From contig OX352774.1 of the NCBI GenBank assembly GCA_947095535.1, positions 244,119,825-244,183,824 of the forward strand: a DNA stretch of 64,000 bases, in the 5' to 3' direction. A model generated the notes under the pieces. That model searched no databases. It was not told the DNA's origin and saw only the letters and a list, made by a program, of their open reading frames with translations. Positions 1-10,800 of this stretch are shown here, piece by piece; position 1 is the stretch's first letter, and the number at the start of each line of letters is the position of its first letter. This DNA comes from Poecilobothrus nobilitatus (taxonomy: Eukaryota > Arthropoda > Insecta > Diptera > Dolichopodidae). A program made the translations under genes and the position numbers.

Positions 1-155
1 AATTACAATAGACAGATGAATTTTTTGTTTATTGTTCAATAGTTAACAGCACGCCTGTTTTAAAATATTTATATTTTTTTTTGTTTTCAATTTAATATCA
101 TTCTATTAAGTTAATTTTTAAAATAGATTTTACTTTATATTCAAAATAATTCATA
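1..155 (+). promoter_or_regulatory. Mcm6 upstream / 5' UTR
   Basis: AT-rich DNA directly before the Mcm6 start codon. It must hold at least part of the 5' UTR and possibly the core promoter, but I see no clear TATA box, E2F-like site or initiator. The window begins here, so the upstream control region may be cut off. Confidence 0.4.
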
Positions 156-3100
156 ATGGATGTAGCTGATACACAAGTTGGACAACTTCGTGTTAAAGAT
201 GATGTTGGTATTAGGTGTCAGAAACTATTTCAAGATTTTTTGGAGGAGTAAGTTAAAAATTTGTAAAAATATTTATTCATATTAAAATTCCCAATCTGCT
301 TAATTTAGATTTAAAGAAGATGGAGAATTTAAATACATTAAACCGGTTATGGACTTAGAATCTCCAGATCGTTGTACATTAGAAATTAGTTTTGAAGATA
401 TTGAAAAATATAATCAAAATTTGGCTACTACAGTAATTGAAGAATACTATAGGTAAATTATTTAAATTTACTAAATTTAACATTCATATGTTTAATAAAA
501 TTATTTTATTTTAGAGTTTATCCATATCTTTGTCAATCTGTATCTAATTTTGCAAAAGATCGTATTGGTTTAAAAAAAGAAAAAGAATGTTATGTATCCT
601 TTACTGAAGTACCAACACGTCATAAAGTTCGTGATATGACAACTTCAAAAATTGGTACTTTAATACGAATATCTGGTCAAGTAGTAAGAACACATCCAGT
701 TCATCCAGAATTAGTTTTGGGGACTTTTATTTGTTTAGATTGTCAAACTGAAATTCGTGGAGTTGAACAACAATTTAAATTTACAAATCCAACAATTTGC
801 AGAAATCCTGTTTGTTCAAATAGAAAACGTTTTAGCTTAGATGTTGAAAAAAGTTTGTTTATTGATTTTCAAAAAATTCGTGTACAAGAAACTCAAGCAG
901 AATTACCTCGCGGTTGTATACCACGTTCTGTTGAAGTTGTTTTGCGTGCTGAATTAGTTGAAACAGTACAAGCGGGTGATCGATATGATTTCACGGGAGC
1001 ATTAATTGTTATACCAGATGTTGGAGCAATAAATATAGCTGGAGCTAAAGCTGAACCTGGTTCACGTCACAAGCATGGAGATAATCAAACTGAAGGTGTA
1101 CGTGGCTTGAAGGCTTTAGGTGTAAGAGATTTAAATTATAGAATGGCATTTTTAGCTTGTAGTGTTCAAGCTACAACTTCAAGATTTGGTGGTACTGATT
1201 TACCATTGAGTGAAATTACAGCAGAAGATATGAAAAAACAAATGACGGATATGGAATGGAATAGAGTATATGAAATGTCAAGAGATAAAAATTTATATAT
1301 AAATTTAATAACCAGTTTATTTCCATCGATTTATGGTAATGATGAAGTTAAACGAGGAATTCTATTACAATTATTTAGTGGGGTTGGGAAAACTACCCAT
1401 GAAAGTGAGTTTTTTAAAATTGTTATTTAATTTTCAAATGTTTTATCAATAATTTTGTTTTTATTTTGTCAAGAATACAATTTTATTAAATAAGCAAGTT
1501 GAAATACGTAAATTTGCTTGTGGGTAGCATATGGGGGTATAGCTCAGTGGTAGAGCATTCGACTGCAGATCGAGAGGTCCCCGGTTCAAACCCGGGTGCC
1601 CCCTAATTTTATTTTAATATTTTTTTTTAATTTTCTATTTTTCACAATTTATATTATGAATAATTAAAAGACAGAAAATTGTTTTTTGAGAAAAATAAAA
1701 CTAATATTATATTAACATATGGTAACACTAACAAATGTTATACAATTTGTATGTAGTATGAAACACGGAAATGTTATGTGGGGGTATAGCTCAGTGGTAG
1801 AGCATTCGACTGCAGATCGAGAGGTCCCCGGTTCAAACCCGGGTGCCCCCTATATTTTTTTTTTTTTTAAATATTTTTAATATTAAAAATTCTTTTTTGT
1901 TTAACTTTCAGAAACAACTTTACGTGGTGATATAAATGTTTGTATTGTTGGTGATCCCAGTACGGCAAAATCTCAATTTTTAAAACAAGTAGCTGATTTT
2001 TCACCGAGGGCTGTTTATACATCTGGAAAAGCATCATCAGCTGCTGGTTTAACTGCAGCTGTTGTTAGAGATGAAGAAAGTTTTGATTTTGTTATTGAAG
2101 CTGGTGCTTTAATGTTAGCTGACAATGGTATCTGTTGTATTGACGAATTTGATAAAATGGACCCAAGAGATCAAGTTGCTATTCATGAAGCTATGGAACA
2201 ACAAACAATTTCATTAGCTAAAGCTGGTGTTCGTGCTACCTTAAATGCAAGAACTTCAATTTTAGCAGCAGCAAATCCAATTAATGGTAGATATGATCGT
2301 TCAAAATCACTTCAACAAAATATTCAATTATCAGCACCAATTATGTCAAGATTTGATTTATTCTTTATATTGGTTGATGAGTGTAATGAAGTTGTTGATT
2401 ATGCAATTGCTAGGAAAATTGTCGATTTACATTCAAATAATGAAGATACCATTGAACGAGTTTATACTCGTGAAGAAGTTTTACGGTATATAACATTTGC
2501 TCGACAATTTAAACCAGTTATAAGTCAAGAAGCGATGAAATTATTGGTTGAAAATTATGGTCATTTAAGACAACGTGATACGGGAACATCAGGTCGTAGT
2601 ACATGGCGTATAACAGTTAGACAATTAGAAAGTATGATACGTTTAAGTGAAGCTATGGCTAAAATGGAATGTTCTAATGACGTATCAGAGAAACATGTTA
2701 AAGAAGCATTTAGATTATTAAATAAATCAATAATACGTGTGGAACAACCTGATATTCATTTAGAAGATGATGAAGATGAAATGAATGGTGATTTTGAACC
2801 AATGGATGTTGAAAATGGTGTTGGTGAAAATTCTGAAAATCGTCCTCAAAATGGTCAGTTAACTGGAGAAGAACATATTGGTTTAAAAAAACAAAAGTTA
2901 ACATTAAGCTTTGAAGATTATAAAAATTTGTCAAATATGTTAATAATTCATATGCGTAATGAAGAAAACCGATGTGAAATTGATGGTAGTGATACTGGTA
3001 TTAGAAGAAATGATGTCGTTAATTGGTATTTAGAACAAATTTGTGATGAAATTGATACAGAAGAAGAATTAATCGAACGTAAAACTTTAATTGAAAAAGT

Positions 3101-3251
3101 TATTGATCGTTTAATATATCATGATCAAGTTATCATTCCATTAAAAACTACTGGATTGAAATCACAAATTAAAGGTACAAGTGAAATTTCACCTGATGAA
3201 GAAGAAGAAAATCCATTATTAGTTGTTCATCCAAATTATATTGTAGAATAA
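156..3251 (+). CDS. Mcm6: DNA replication licensing factor MCM6 (four exons)
   Basis: Subunit of the MCM2-7 replicative helicase, an ATPase that unwinds DNA at nuclear replication forks. Exons are 156-247, 309-452, 515-1404 and 1912-3251, all bounded by GT..AG with phases that join to 821 codons plus stop, close to the roughly 820 aa usual for insect MCM6. The start ATG at 156 opens a typical acidic N-terminus. Visible motifs: a Cys4 zinc-binding motif (C152, C155, C174, C179); Walker A GDPSTAKS at about 389-396; Walker B with CCIDEFDKM at 450-458; arginine finger SRF with R522. The C-terminus (from about residue 640) has an acidic linker followed by a winged-helix-like end. Intron 3 (1405-1911) is far longer than the other two because it houses two tRNA-Cys genes. 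The paralogues MCM2-5 and 7 are excluded by the overall sequence match to MCM6. No disabling change is seen. Confidence 0.96.
1533..1604 (+). tRNA. tRNA-Cys (GCA), first copy, inside Mcm6 intron 3
   Basis: A 72-nt cloverleaf: acceptor GGGGGTA pairs with TGCCCCC, D-arm GCTC/GAGC, anticodon stem TTCGA/TCGAG with loop CTGCAGA giving anticodon GCA, T-arm CCCGG-TTCAAAC-CCGGG, discriminator T. Internal promoter boxes A (TAGCTCAGTGG) and B (GGTTCAAAC) are intact. T-rich DNA follows and can terminate RNA polymerase III. It is oriented as the host gene and should be functional. Confidence 0.97.
1780..1851 (+). tRNA. tRNA-Cys (GCA), second copy, inside Mcm6 intron 3
   Basis: Identical over all 72 nt to the copy 247 bases upstream, with different flanks, so the duplicated unit is little more than the tRNA itself. 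It is followed by a long T run, a strong RNA polymerase III terminator, about 45 bases before the exon 4 acceptor. That T run probably also serves as the polypyrimidine tract of the Mcm6 intron. Confidence 0.97.
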
Positions 3252-3367
3252 AAGTAAATTTTTTTTTCCAATTTTATATTATATTTTAACAAAATACTGG
3301 AATTGTACCTTTTTTTTATTAATAATTTTTTAGTTTAAGTGTGTATAAGTTTTTTTTTTTTCTATAC

Positions 3368-3373
3368 AATAAA
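3368..3373 (+). terminator. Likely Mcm6 polyadenylation signal
   Basis: AATAAA hexamer 117 nt past the Mcm6 stop codon, in T- and A-rich DNA. More AATAAA-like words follow within 20 bases, so the exact cleavage site cannot be fixed. Confidence 0.5.
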
Positions 3374-3605
3374 AAAAAACAAAATAAAAAAGAAATGCGG
3401 TTTTGCTTTTTTTATTTATAGATAGAAAATAATTATGTATCGGTATAATAAATAGTAATTACGTGTGGACTACAAAAAAAAGAGACCATTGAACTTTCAA
3501 ATATTTAAGTGAAAGTTTCAAAATAAAGGAATTATTGTGTCAAATTAAAGAAAAAAATTTGCGCATGCAAAAAAAAATGTTTTTAAATTTGCAAAATTAT
3601 AAATC

Positions 3606-3677
3606 CTCCCCGGCGGGGAATCGAACCCCGGTCTCCCGCGTGACAGGCGGGGATACTGACCACTATACTACCGAGGA
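3606..3677 (-). tRNA. tRNA-Asp (GTC)
   Basis: On the reverse strand, a 72-nt cloverleaf starting TCCTCGGTAGTATAGTGG with anticodon loop CTGTCAC (anticodon GTC), T-arm CGGGG-TTCGATT-CCCCG, and discriminator G. Acceptor TCCTCGG pairs with CCGGGGA including one T-G pair. It converges on the 3' end of Mcm6, with about 350 bases between. A/B boxes are intact. Confidence 0.96.
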
Positions 3678-4971
3678 CTTGTAAACACAATCACATTGTA
3701 AATATTTAGACACACGTCAAAGGCTTAACATATTTCCTGTTTTATCTTTTTCATTCTATTTAAATTTATTTTACCTTCAAAAGTTCAAATATAAAATAAA
3801 ATTTTGTTTGAAAATTTACAAATATTTTTGTCCCAATTTTGAATTAAATCTTGCAAATTAAAATTATAAGATTTGCAAATTTTATTTTTCAATTTTATGC
3901 AAATAAAAAATTGATTAGCCCATTGTTGCCAAAATTATGACCGTTTATTTTTGCAGAATATTTCCTATGAAAAATACCGGCTTGAATTTACTTTTTTTTT
4001 TTTGTGTTGTCAATTATGGTAAAACCACTAAACCCATAACTGCGCTGTTAAAGCAGTTGGAGATATAAATAATTAAAAGTTTTTCATAATTTTTATTGGT
4101 ATCACATTATTTTTATCTAAATTTTTTTTTGAATTGCAAGAAAAATAAAGCATTTTAACTGACAACAAGAGGTATACAAATTACAGAGGATATTTGACAC
4201 GTGATTTTTATCATGTTCATAAAAAAATTTATTTGCTCTAAAAACTTTTTGAAAAATTTGAATTCGTCGTACAATAAAGAAACTAAGTTTTTTTTTCTTA
4301 TATAAATTTATAATATTTTTTGTTTTATAAAATTGCGCATTAATATAAATTTGTTACTAATATTGAAAATCTAATTAACCTAGCAGCCTAGTTTACAGAA
4401 ATTGAATTTCTTGTCGACATATTTATACATACTTTAAAATTTGGAGAAATGTAAAATATAATTAAATTTATAAAATATTCAAATTCGCCCCAATTTTCTT
4501 TAAATTTATTTTAAAACGTCAATTTTGTTCAGTGTTATCGTTGTAATTTCAACTAAAAATCAGCTGAAATATGACAGTTGACTGACATTTCTTGTACCCC
4601 ACCTAAATAAAAATCATATAAGTCCTTGACAATAGTTTCGTTTGATTAGACGTATTTACAAACCTCTAAGTGAAATTTTTTTCTTGATTAATCCATTAAT
4701 AGAATTCCTAAATAATGCGTAAATATTCTTTAAAATATATAATTTCAATAATATTTTTGAACTAATAATAATAATAAAATTAAATATGTGCACTAGAAAA
4801 CATTAGAAAATAAAATTGTTAAAATATTAATCTATAAAAAAGTCAGAAAAAAAGTCATCAATATTAAAAAAAAAAAAAAAAAAAAAAATAAGTTGAACGA
4901 TTTTTTTTATCCAATTAAATGATATATGTAAATTTAAAATAGAAATAATTATTTAATAAAATTAAAAAATT
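3678..4971 (+). promoter_or_regulatory. Intergenic region and 5' side of bunched
   Basis: No gene is seen here. The stretch must carry the bunched 5' UTR and probably its promoter. It ends with an A run of more than 20 bases at about 4867-4888 and an in-frame TAA at 4963-4965, which rules out an N-terminal extension of the bunched ORF without splicing. No clear TATA or other core element could be assigned. Confidence 0.35.
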
Positions 4972-7005
4972 ATGGCTGAAAATCAATTACATGAAACATC
5001 ATTTCATAAAGCACATAAAACTTCCCATGGATCAGCAATAGGTAATAAGCAATATTATGGTAAAAATCTCGCTGGTGAGAATACAACTGGTTCAAAATCA
5101 TTAGATGGTAAACATCATTATAATCATGGTAATAGTGGTATTAATAGAACAACAACTGAAACATTAAGATTAGGTGCAGATTTAAATCCAATTTTATATA
5201 CGAATGGAACTGGTAATATGACAATTCAACAATTACATTTGAGTGCTGCACCATTAGGTAATGTTAGCGGTGTGGGTGGCGGTAGTACATCACAACGTAA
5301 ACAAAGATCATCATTTCAAATAACATCAGTTACAGTAGGTAATAAATTAAGTGCTGATAATGGGGAAGATTCAGCTGACGATTTGGATGAATCTCATACA
5401 GATGAAAATAGTCGTGTTACAGATTTGGAAAATGAAACACCTAGTATATCAGAAGATACATTTTCAAAAGAAGATGTATTTTTTTCAAGTCATGCATTAG
5501 GTACTGCACCGGTAATACCAACAAGTTCACAATATGGTCTTGTTATTGTTGATCCGGAATCAAATGTACCGGGACAAAATTTACAAAATGTTCATGTAAG
5601 TGTCTGTGATGCTGGTATTAATATTGTTGGTCCAAATGAAAAAGAATTACAACATAGAAGTGACAGATTTAAAGTTGTTAAAATAGAATCGACAGAGCCT
5701 TTTAAAAGAGGTCGCTGGATGTGTATGGACTATTTAGATCATTCAACATTACCACAGAATGTAACAGAAAATACAACAGAAAGTAATAATGATATTAATA
5801 AAAGTGGGGAAGATAGTTCTAGTTCTGATATCCATACAGCGGGTAGTAGCAATGATAATACAGGTAAAAAATCAAATGAAAGTAATTTAGAAATAATAAA
5901 TGAAACGAACGAATGCAATGGTAGTGGTGTTGGTGGTATTATATTTATGCAATCTTCCCCGGGTCAAAGTTTAAAAGCACCAATATCACTGCCAAATAAA
6001 ATGAATGCAAATCCTATTGATGTTTCCGCTGTAAACAATGAAAATATCATGTCAAATATTCATCAAAATTCTCATCAAACATTGACTAGTATTCCATCAA
6101 ATACTGCTAATATAATGCAATCAGTTCAACAGACTACTCACGCCCAAAGTTTACCGCAGAGTCAAATCCAGCAATCAATCATGCAAGGAAATGTATCACA
6201 ACAAATTAGTCAGCAACAGCAACCACAAGAATTACAAAAAGTTGTTACAAGTGAAACATATGTACCAGGTCAATCACAACCAATGCCTCCGGTATTTATG
6301 AATATGCCAAAAACAGACCAAATGCATGGGTCAACTCTTCCATCGAATATACAAATGCAAAAATCTGTACAGCCACAACAATTAATTTCAAATCAACAAA
6401 CATCTCAAATTAATCCTGGAATGGGAATTCCAACATCATCAATGTCGTCTGATATTCAGCAACAAGCTAATGTATTAACTCAAAGTATATCACAGGGAGG
6501 AGTTAGTACTGTTGTTTCACAAAATCAGCCACAACAATCTAATATATCAAATGAAATATACCAACAACAACAGCCATCACAACAACAACATCAGCCACAT
6601 ATACCACAAGTTCATCCATCCAATATCATTAATCAAAATCCGCAGGGAGGAAATATAGGAGAACCAGTAATTTATCATGATTCTGGACAGGTGAATGAAA
6701 TAATTCATAGTCAACAACATCAACAACAACAACAAATGATGACTGATAGCATAATTCAACAACAACATCAACAACAGCAGCAAAAACCGCAACAACAACA
6801 ACATCAACAACTAAATTTAGGACAACCGAATGAAATTCAAAATCAAGAAATTTTAATTACAAACCCAAATGTAACAACAATTAATAATCAGCCAAATTCA
6901 GCACCACAAACTTTGAATGAAGCTGCTGTTATAATTACAAATTCAATTCAACAAGTACAGCAAATGCAACAAATACAGCAACAACAACAGCAACAACAAT
7001 TACAA

Positions 7006-7036
<31 letters not shown>

Positions 7037-7527
7037 AGCAAACACCACCATCATCATTATCAGAAGATAATAGAATAAAACAACAACAAATTGATATAGA
7101 AAATAATACAGTAAATTCTTTACATTGTAGTGGTAGTATTGGTACTGGTGGTTTAAATCCAGTTGCAATTGATAATAAAATTGAACAAGCTATGGATTTA
7201 GTTAAATCACATTTAATGATAGCTGTACGAGAAGAAGTTGAAGTATTAAAAGAAAAAATTGCTGAACTTATGGATCGAATTGATCGTTTAGAAGCTGAAA
7301 ATACTTTCCTAAAGGCGAACGCCTCACAAGAGACTTTAATACAATTACAAACACAGGCTGTTAATCATCAACAACAACAACAACAACAACCGCAACAAGG
7401 AGGTGCACCTTCAATTAATCCTACTAATAATACTACTACTACTACAACACTGCAACTTCCACAACAACAACAACAACAGTTGCAACAACAATCTCAGCTA
7501 GTTAATCCTGTTGTTAGTAATCAATAA
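4972..7527 (+). CDS. bun: Protein bunched, long isoform (TSC22 domain family), single uninterrupted ORF
   Basis: The 851-aa protein has the three hallmarks of long TSC22-family isoforms. Conserved motif 1 is [10 protein letters not shown] at 113-122. Motif 2 spans 230-256 and includes [16 protein letters not shown] and DYLD. The C-terminal TSC box and leucine zipper span about 733-789, containing AMDLVKSHL and [10 protein letters not shown] followed by the heptad leucines. Residues 370-725 and the extreme C-terminus are rich in Gln, with CAA/CAG runs. Known role of the family: long bunched isoforms promote growth and proliferation in flies, with Mlf1-adaptor partners, and dimerise through the zipper; location nuclear or cytoplasmic. 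Oddity: in flies and vertebrates the long N-terminal part and the TSC box lie on separate exons, whereas here they are contiguous. That means intron loss, or possibly a retrocopy. Start ATG 4972 follows an in-frame stop at 4963. Confidence 0.93.
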
Positions 7528-8393
7528 TTTATTTTATATATTATAAAAATATTAAGAGTATTTCTAGTAATAGTAGGAATATTTTGGATTAAAAGTCTAT
7601 CTATTAAATTATATATTATTTATATATATATATTTATATATATACATATATATACATAGCATATATAATGATTATATATATATATGTATATATATATATA
7701 CATATTTATTATACATAAAAGAAAATGTATGCTGAAGGCGTTTTTGCTTTTTTCTTTTTTTTTTAAAAAAAAAAAACCGAATTAAAATATGTAATATTAA
7801 ATAAAATAGGAATTACAAGAATTGTAAAATAAATTAAAAAATTAAATTAAAAATTAATTATATATAATATTATATATATACATAACTACATATAGATTTA
7901 TCTTAAAAAAAAAAAAAAAAAAAAAAATATTTTAACTTTGGAAGGAAAGGTTTTACTATTAAAAATAAAAAAAAAAAATAAAATAATAGAGTAAAACGCT
8001 TTGTGCAAAGTCTTTTTTTTTTTTTTTTTTGAAAGAAATGTGATAAAATTTGTTAAAATATGCTTATAAAAAAAAAAAAACGTAAAAAGGATGATGTAAA
8101 AAAAAAGATTAATAAAAATTAATAATTAAATTGACTAAAAACTAAAAAAGAAAAGAAGAAAGAAAAAAAAAACTCGAAAAACCCAAACTCATTTGTTTCA
8201 TATCAAATTATTTATATATTATGTACTATTTTATTTCTTTGTTTTTAAATGCAAAATATTTGTTTCTTTTTTTTTTTTTTTGTGGTTAAGCTTTATTTAA
8301 TTCACGTGAAATCAATTTTATATTCCACAATTTAAAGTGTTCCGTAAATTAGATTAAAAAAAAAAAAAAAATAAAAATAGGGTTGTTCTGTTG

Positions 8394-8424
<31 letters not shown>

Positions 8425-8780
8425 GAATAATGGTAAATGCGTTTTGTTTTTAATTTATTATTTTATTTATACAAATTTTGTTTTTATATTCTCTGAATAA
8501 GAACTTTTAAAAAATGAAACCAACTTTTTTGTAATTAATTTTTTTCAATTAGAGAAAATCAGAACAACCCGCAAATATGTATATGCAAAATTCAAACAGA
8601 TTTTTTTTTTTAATATTATTTAAGACTGTTTTCGTTTCTGATTTTTTTTTTGGGAAGGTGTATGCTTTTTTTAGGTTTGGAAAGGAGTGTAGAAATTTAA
8701 TTTCACAATTAAAAATCTTTCTTTTTTTTTTTTTTTTTTGTCGAATCGAATGTAAAATCATCGAATGCATATAAATACAA

Positions 8781-8783
<3 letters not shown>

Positions 8784-8817
<34 letters not shown>
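8784..8817. repeat. (AT)n microsatellite
   Basis: Uninterrupted TA dinucleotide run of about 34 bases. Confidence 0.9.
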
Positions 8818-10632
8818 CTATCCTAGAAAAAAAAACAAGTATCCTGTAAATATTCTGACTATTTTCACGTGAAATAGAATTTAGCAGCTTAAGAGCAAAA
8901 ACAAAAAAAAAAAGATAATATTATTTTTTTTCTTCTATTTTTTTTGTTTTTATTTTAAAGAAAATATTTAAATACACATACACAAATCAAAAAAAAAAAG
9001 AAAAAAAAAACAAGAAATTTATATTTTTTATTTTGTTTTATTTTTTATATAATTTTTTTTTTTTTTAAATATACATACATACAGATATATTATATATTTT
9101 TTATCAAAGAAAAAAAAAGCAGAATAATATAAAAGAAAAATTAAAAAAAAAAAATAAAATTAAATACATATATATATATATATAAATATATAATATATAT
9201 ATTCTGGGTTATTCTAATTTCCAGAAATAACGTGGAAATAAAATGGGAAAATTTTCTTTTTTGAAAAAAAAATAAGAGTTACATTTTTCTTACACATTTT
9301 TGCTTTTAAACAATAATACTAATAATTAATTACTTTTATTTACCAAAAAAAAAAAAAAATTTATTTATATGTAATTACTTTACTCATTTATTTTATGAAA
9401 TTTAGAATAACCCTGGTTAATATTAAAATTCGTTGCATTCTTTTAATTTTAAGCTCAACGAACGAATTTACATACCCTGTTTTAATTTTTTTTTATATTA
9501 ATTATAATTATTGTTTGGTTTTTTTTTTTTTTTTTTTAATTAAGCTAAATTAAAATTTTATCTTTAATTATTATTTTATGCTTTTATATCATATTTTTTT
9601 TTTTTTTTTTTATCCAATTCAAAAATTCATTAAGTTAAGATTAAATAGCTTAACTTAAAAGAGAAAAAACTTTAAATAAAAGAAAAAAATTCGAATACAA
9701 ATAATTTTATGTATCTTTTTAGATACATACATATATATTACATAAAATGTATAAGCAGCTTATAATATTACATATATATACGGACTTATTTGGTATTGAG
9801 AGGATCTATAATTATAATAAAATAATTTTTTATTTTATTAATAATTTAAAGAGCTTAACCTTAAATTATTGGCAAAAATCAAAATAGTGTTTTTAAATGC
9901 AACGAATTTTAAAATAAAAATTATAATTTTTATATCAATCAAGTTTTTAAATCAATCACTTTTAAAATAATTCTCTTGTAAGATGGACCTTAGTAATAAA
10001 GTATATGTATTCCTGAATCGAAAATTAATATCGTGTGACTCATATTATTTAAAAGATTTTTTTTTTCGCTAAAAATAGAAATACTTACCATATTTTTAAA
10101 TTTAAAATAAAACGAAAAAAATAATAAAAAAAAAAAAATCTTAACTTTTTTGTAAACTCATCACTAATCTTAATATCAATGCAATTTTTTTTTAAAAAAC
10201 AAAAAATTAGAAAAAACCCCTTAAGATGAATCATATTTTATAAAGTGATTGATTTGGTTAATTTTTTTTTATATTGATGATGCCGGTATTATTTAAATTT
10301 AAAAACATAAAAAAAAAAAAAGAAAAATGTTCGTAATTTGAATGATTTTTTTTTTTTTTTATATATTTATTTACATATATAAAAATATATATACATATAT
10401 GTATATATATATTTTAGTTAGAAAATAGAAAAAAAAAAAAAAGAACTGAAAATTAAAAAAAAAAAAAAAAAAACAGTATATATAATTAAAATATGTATAT
10501 AAAAATATTATATACATATTATATGCATATATATATATCTATATATTTATCGAAATTCAAAATAATTATTTTTAGTTTCATTATAAAAATAAAAAAAAAA
10601 TTTATGAATTAATTCACAATCGAAAAATTATA

Positions 10633-10639
<7 letters not shown>

Positions 10640-10675
<36 letters not shown>
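10640..10675. repeat. (AT)n microsatellite
   Basis: Uninterrupted AT dinucleotide run of about 36 bases. A second run lies 36 bases on. Confidence 0.9.
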
Positions 10676-10677
<2 letters not shown>

Positions 10678-10710
10678 AGCAAGCTTAATAAAAACAATTT
10701 ACATCTTTAC

Positions 10711-10745
<35 letters not shown>
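10711..10745. repeat. (AT)n microsatellite
   Basis: Second long AT run, separated from the first by a short unique spacer. Confidence 0.9.
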
Positions 10746-10747
<2 letters not shown>

Positions 10748-10800
10748 ATTAATACATATAAATCTATATTTATTTACTTTTTAAATTATTATTTTTTAGA

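Larger units (their letters stand above)
7528..10800 (+). other. Probable bunched 3' UTR and AT/homopolymer-rich intergenic DNA
   Basis: No protein or RNA gene is seen. The region is dominated by poly(A) and poly(T) runs of 10-25 bases, TATATA and TACATA stretches, and many AATAAA words, so the transcript end cannot be located. The word AACGAATTTTAAAATAAAAATTATAATTTTTAT near 9900 is close to the complement of a stretch near 9420-9440, so weak inverted matches exist within it. Confidence 0.4.

Noticed and set aside
6577..7168. Leu/Val-rich frames on the reverse strand of bunched
   Set aside because: Shadows of the CAA/CAG glutamine tracts.
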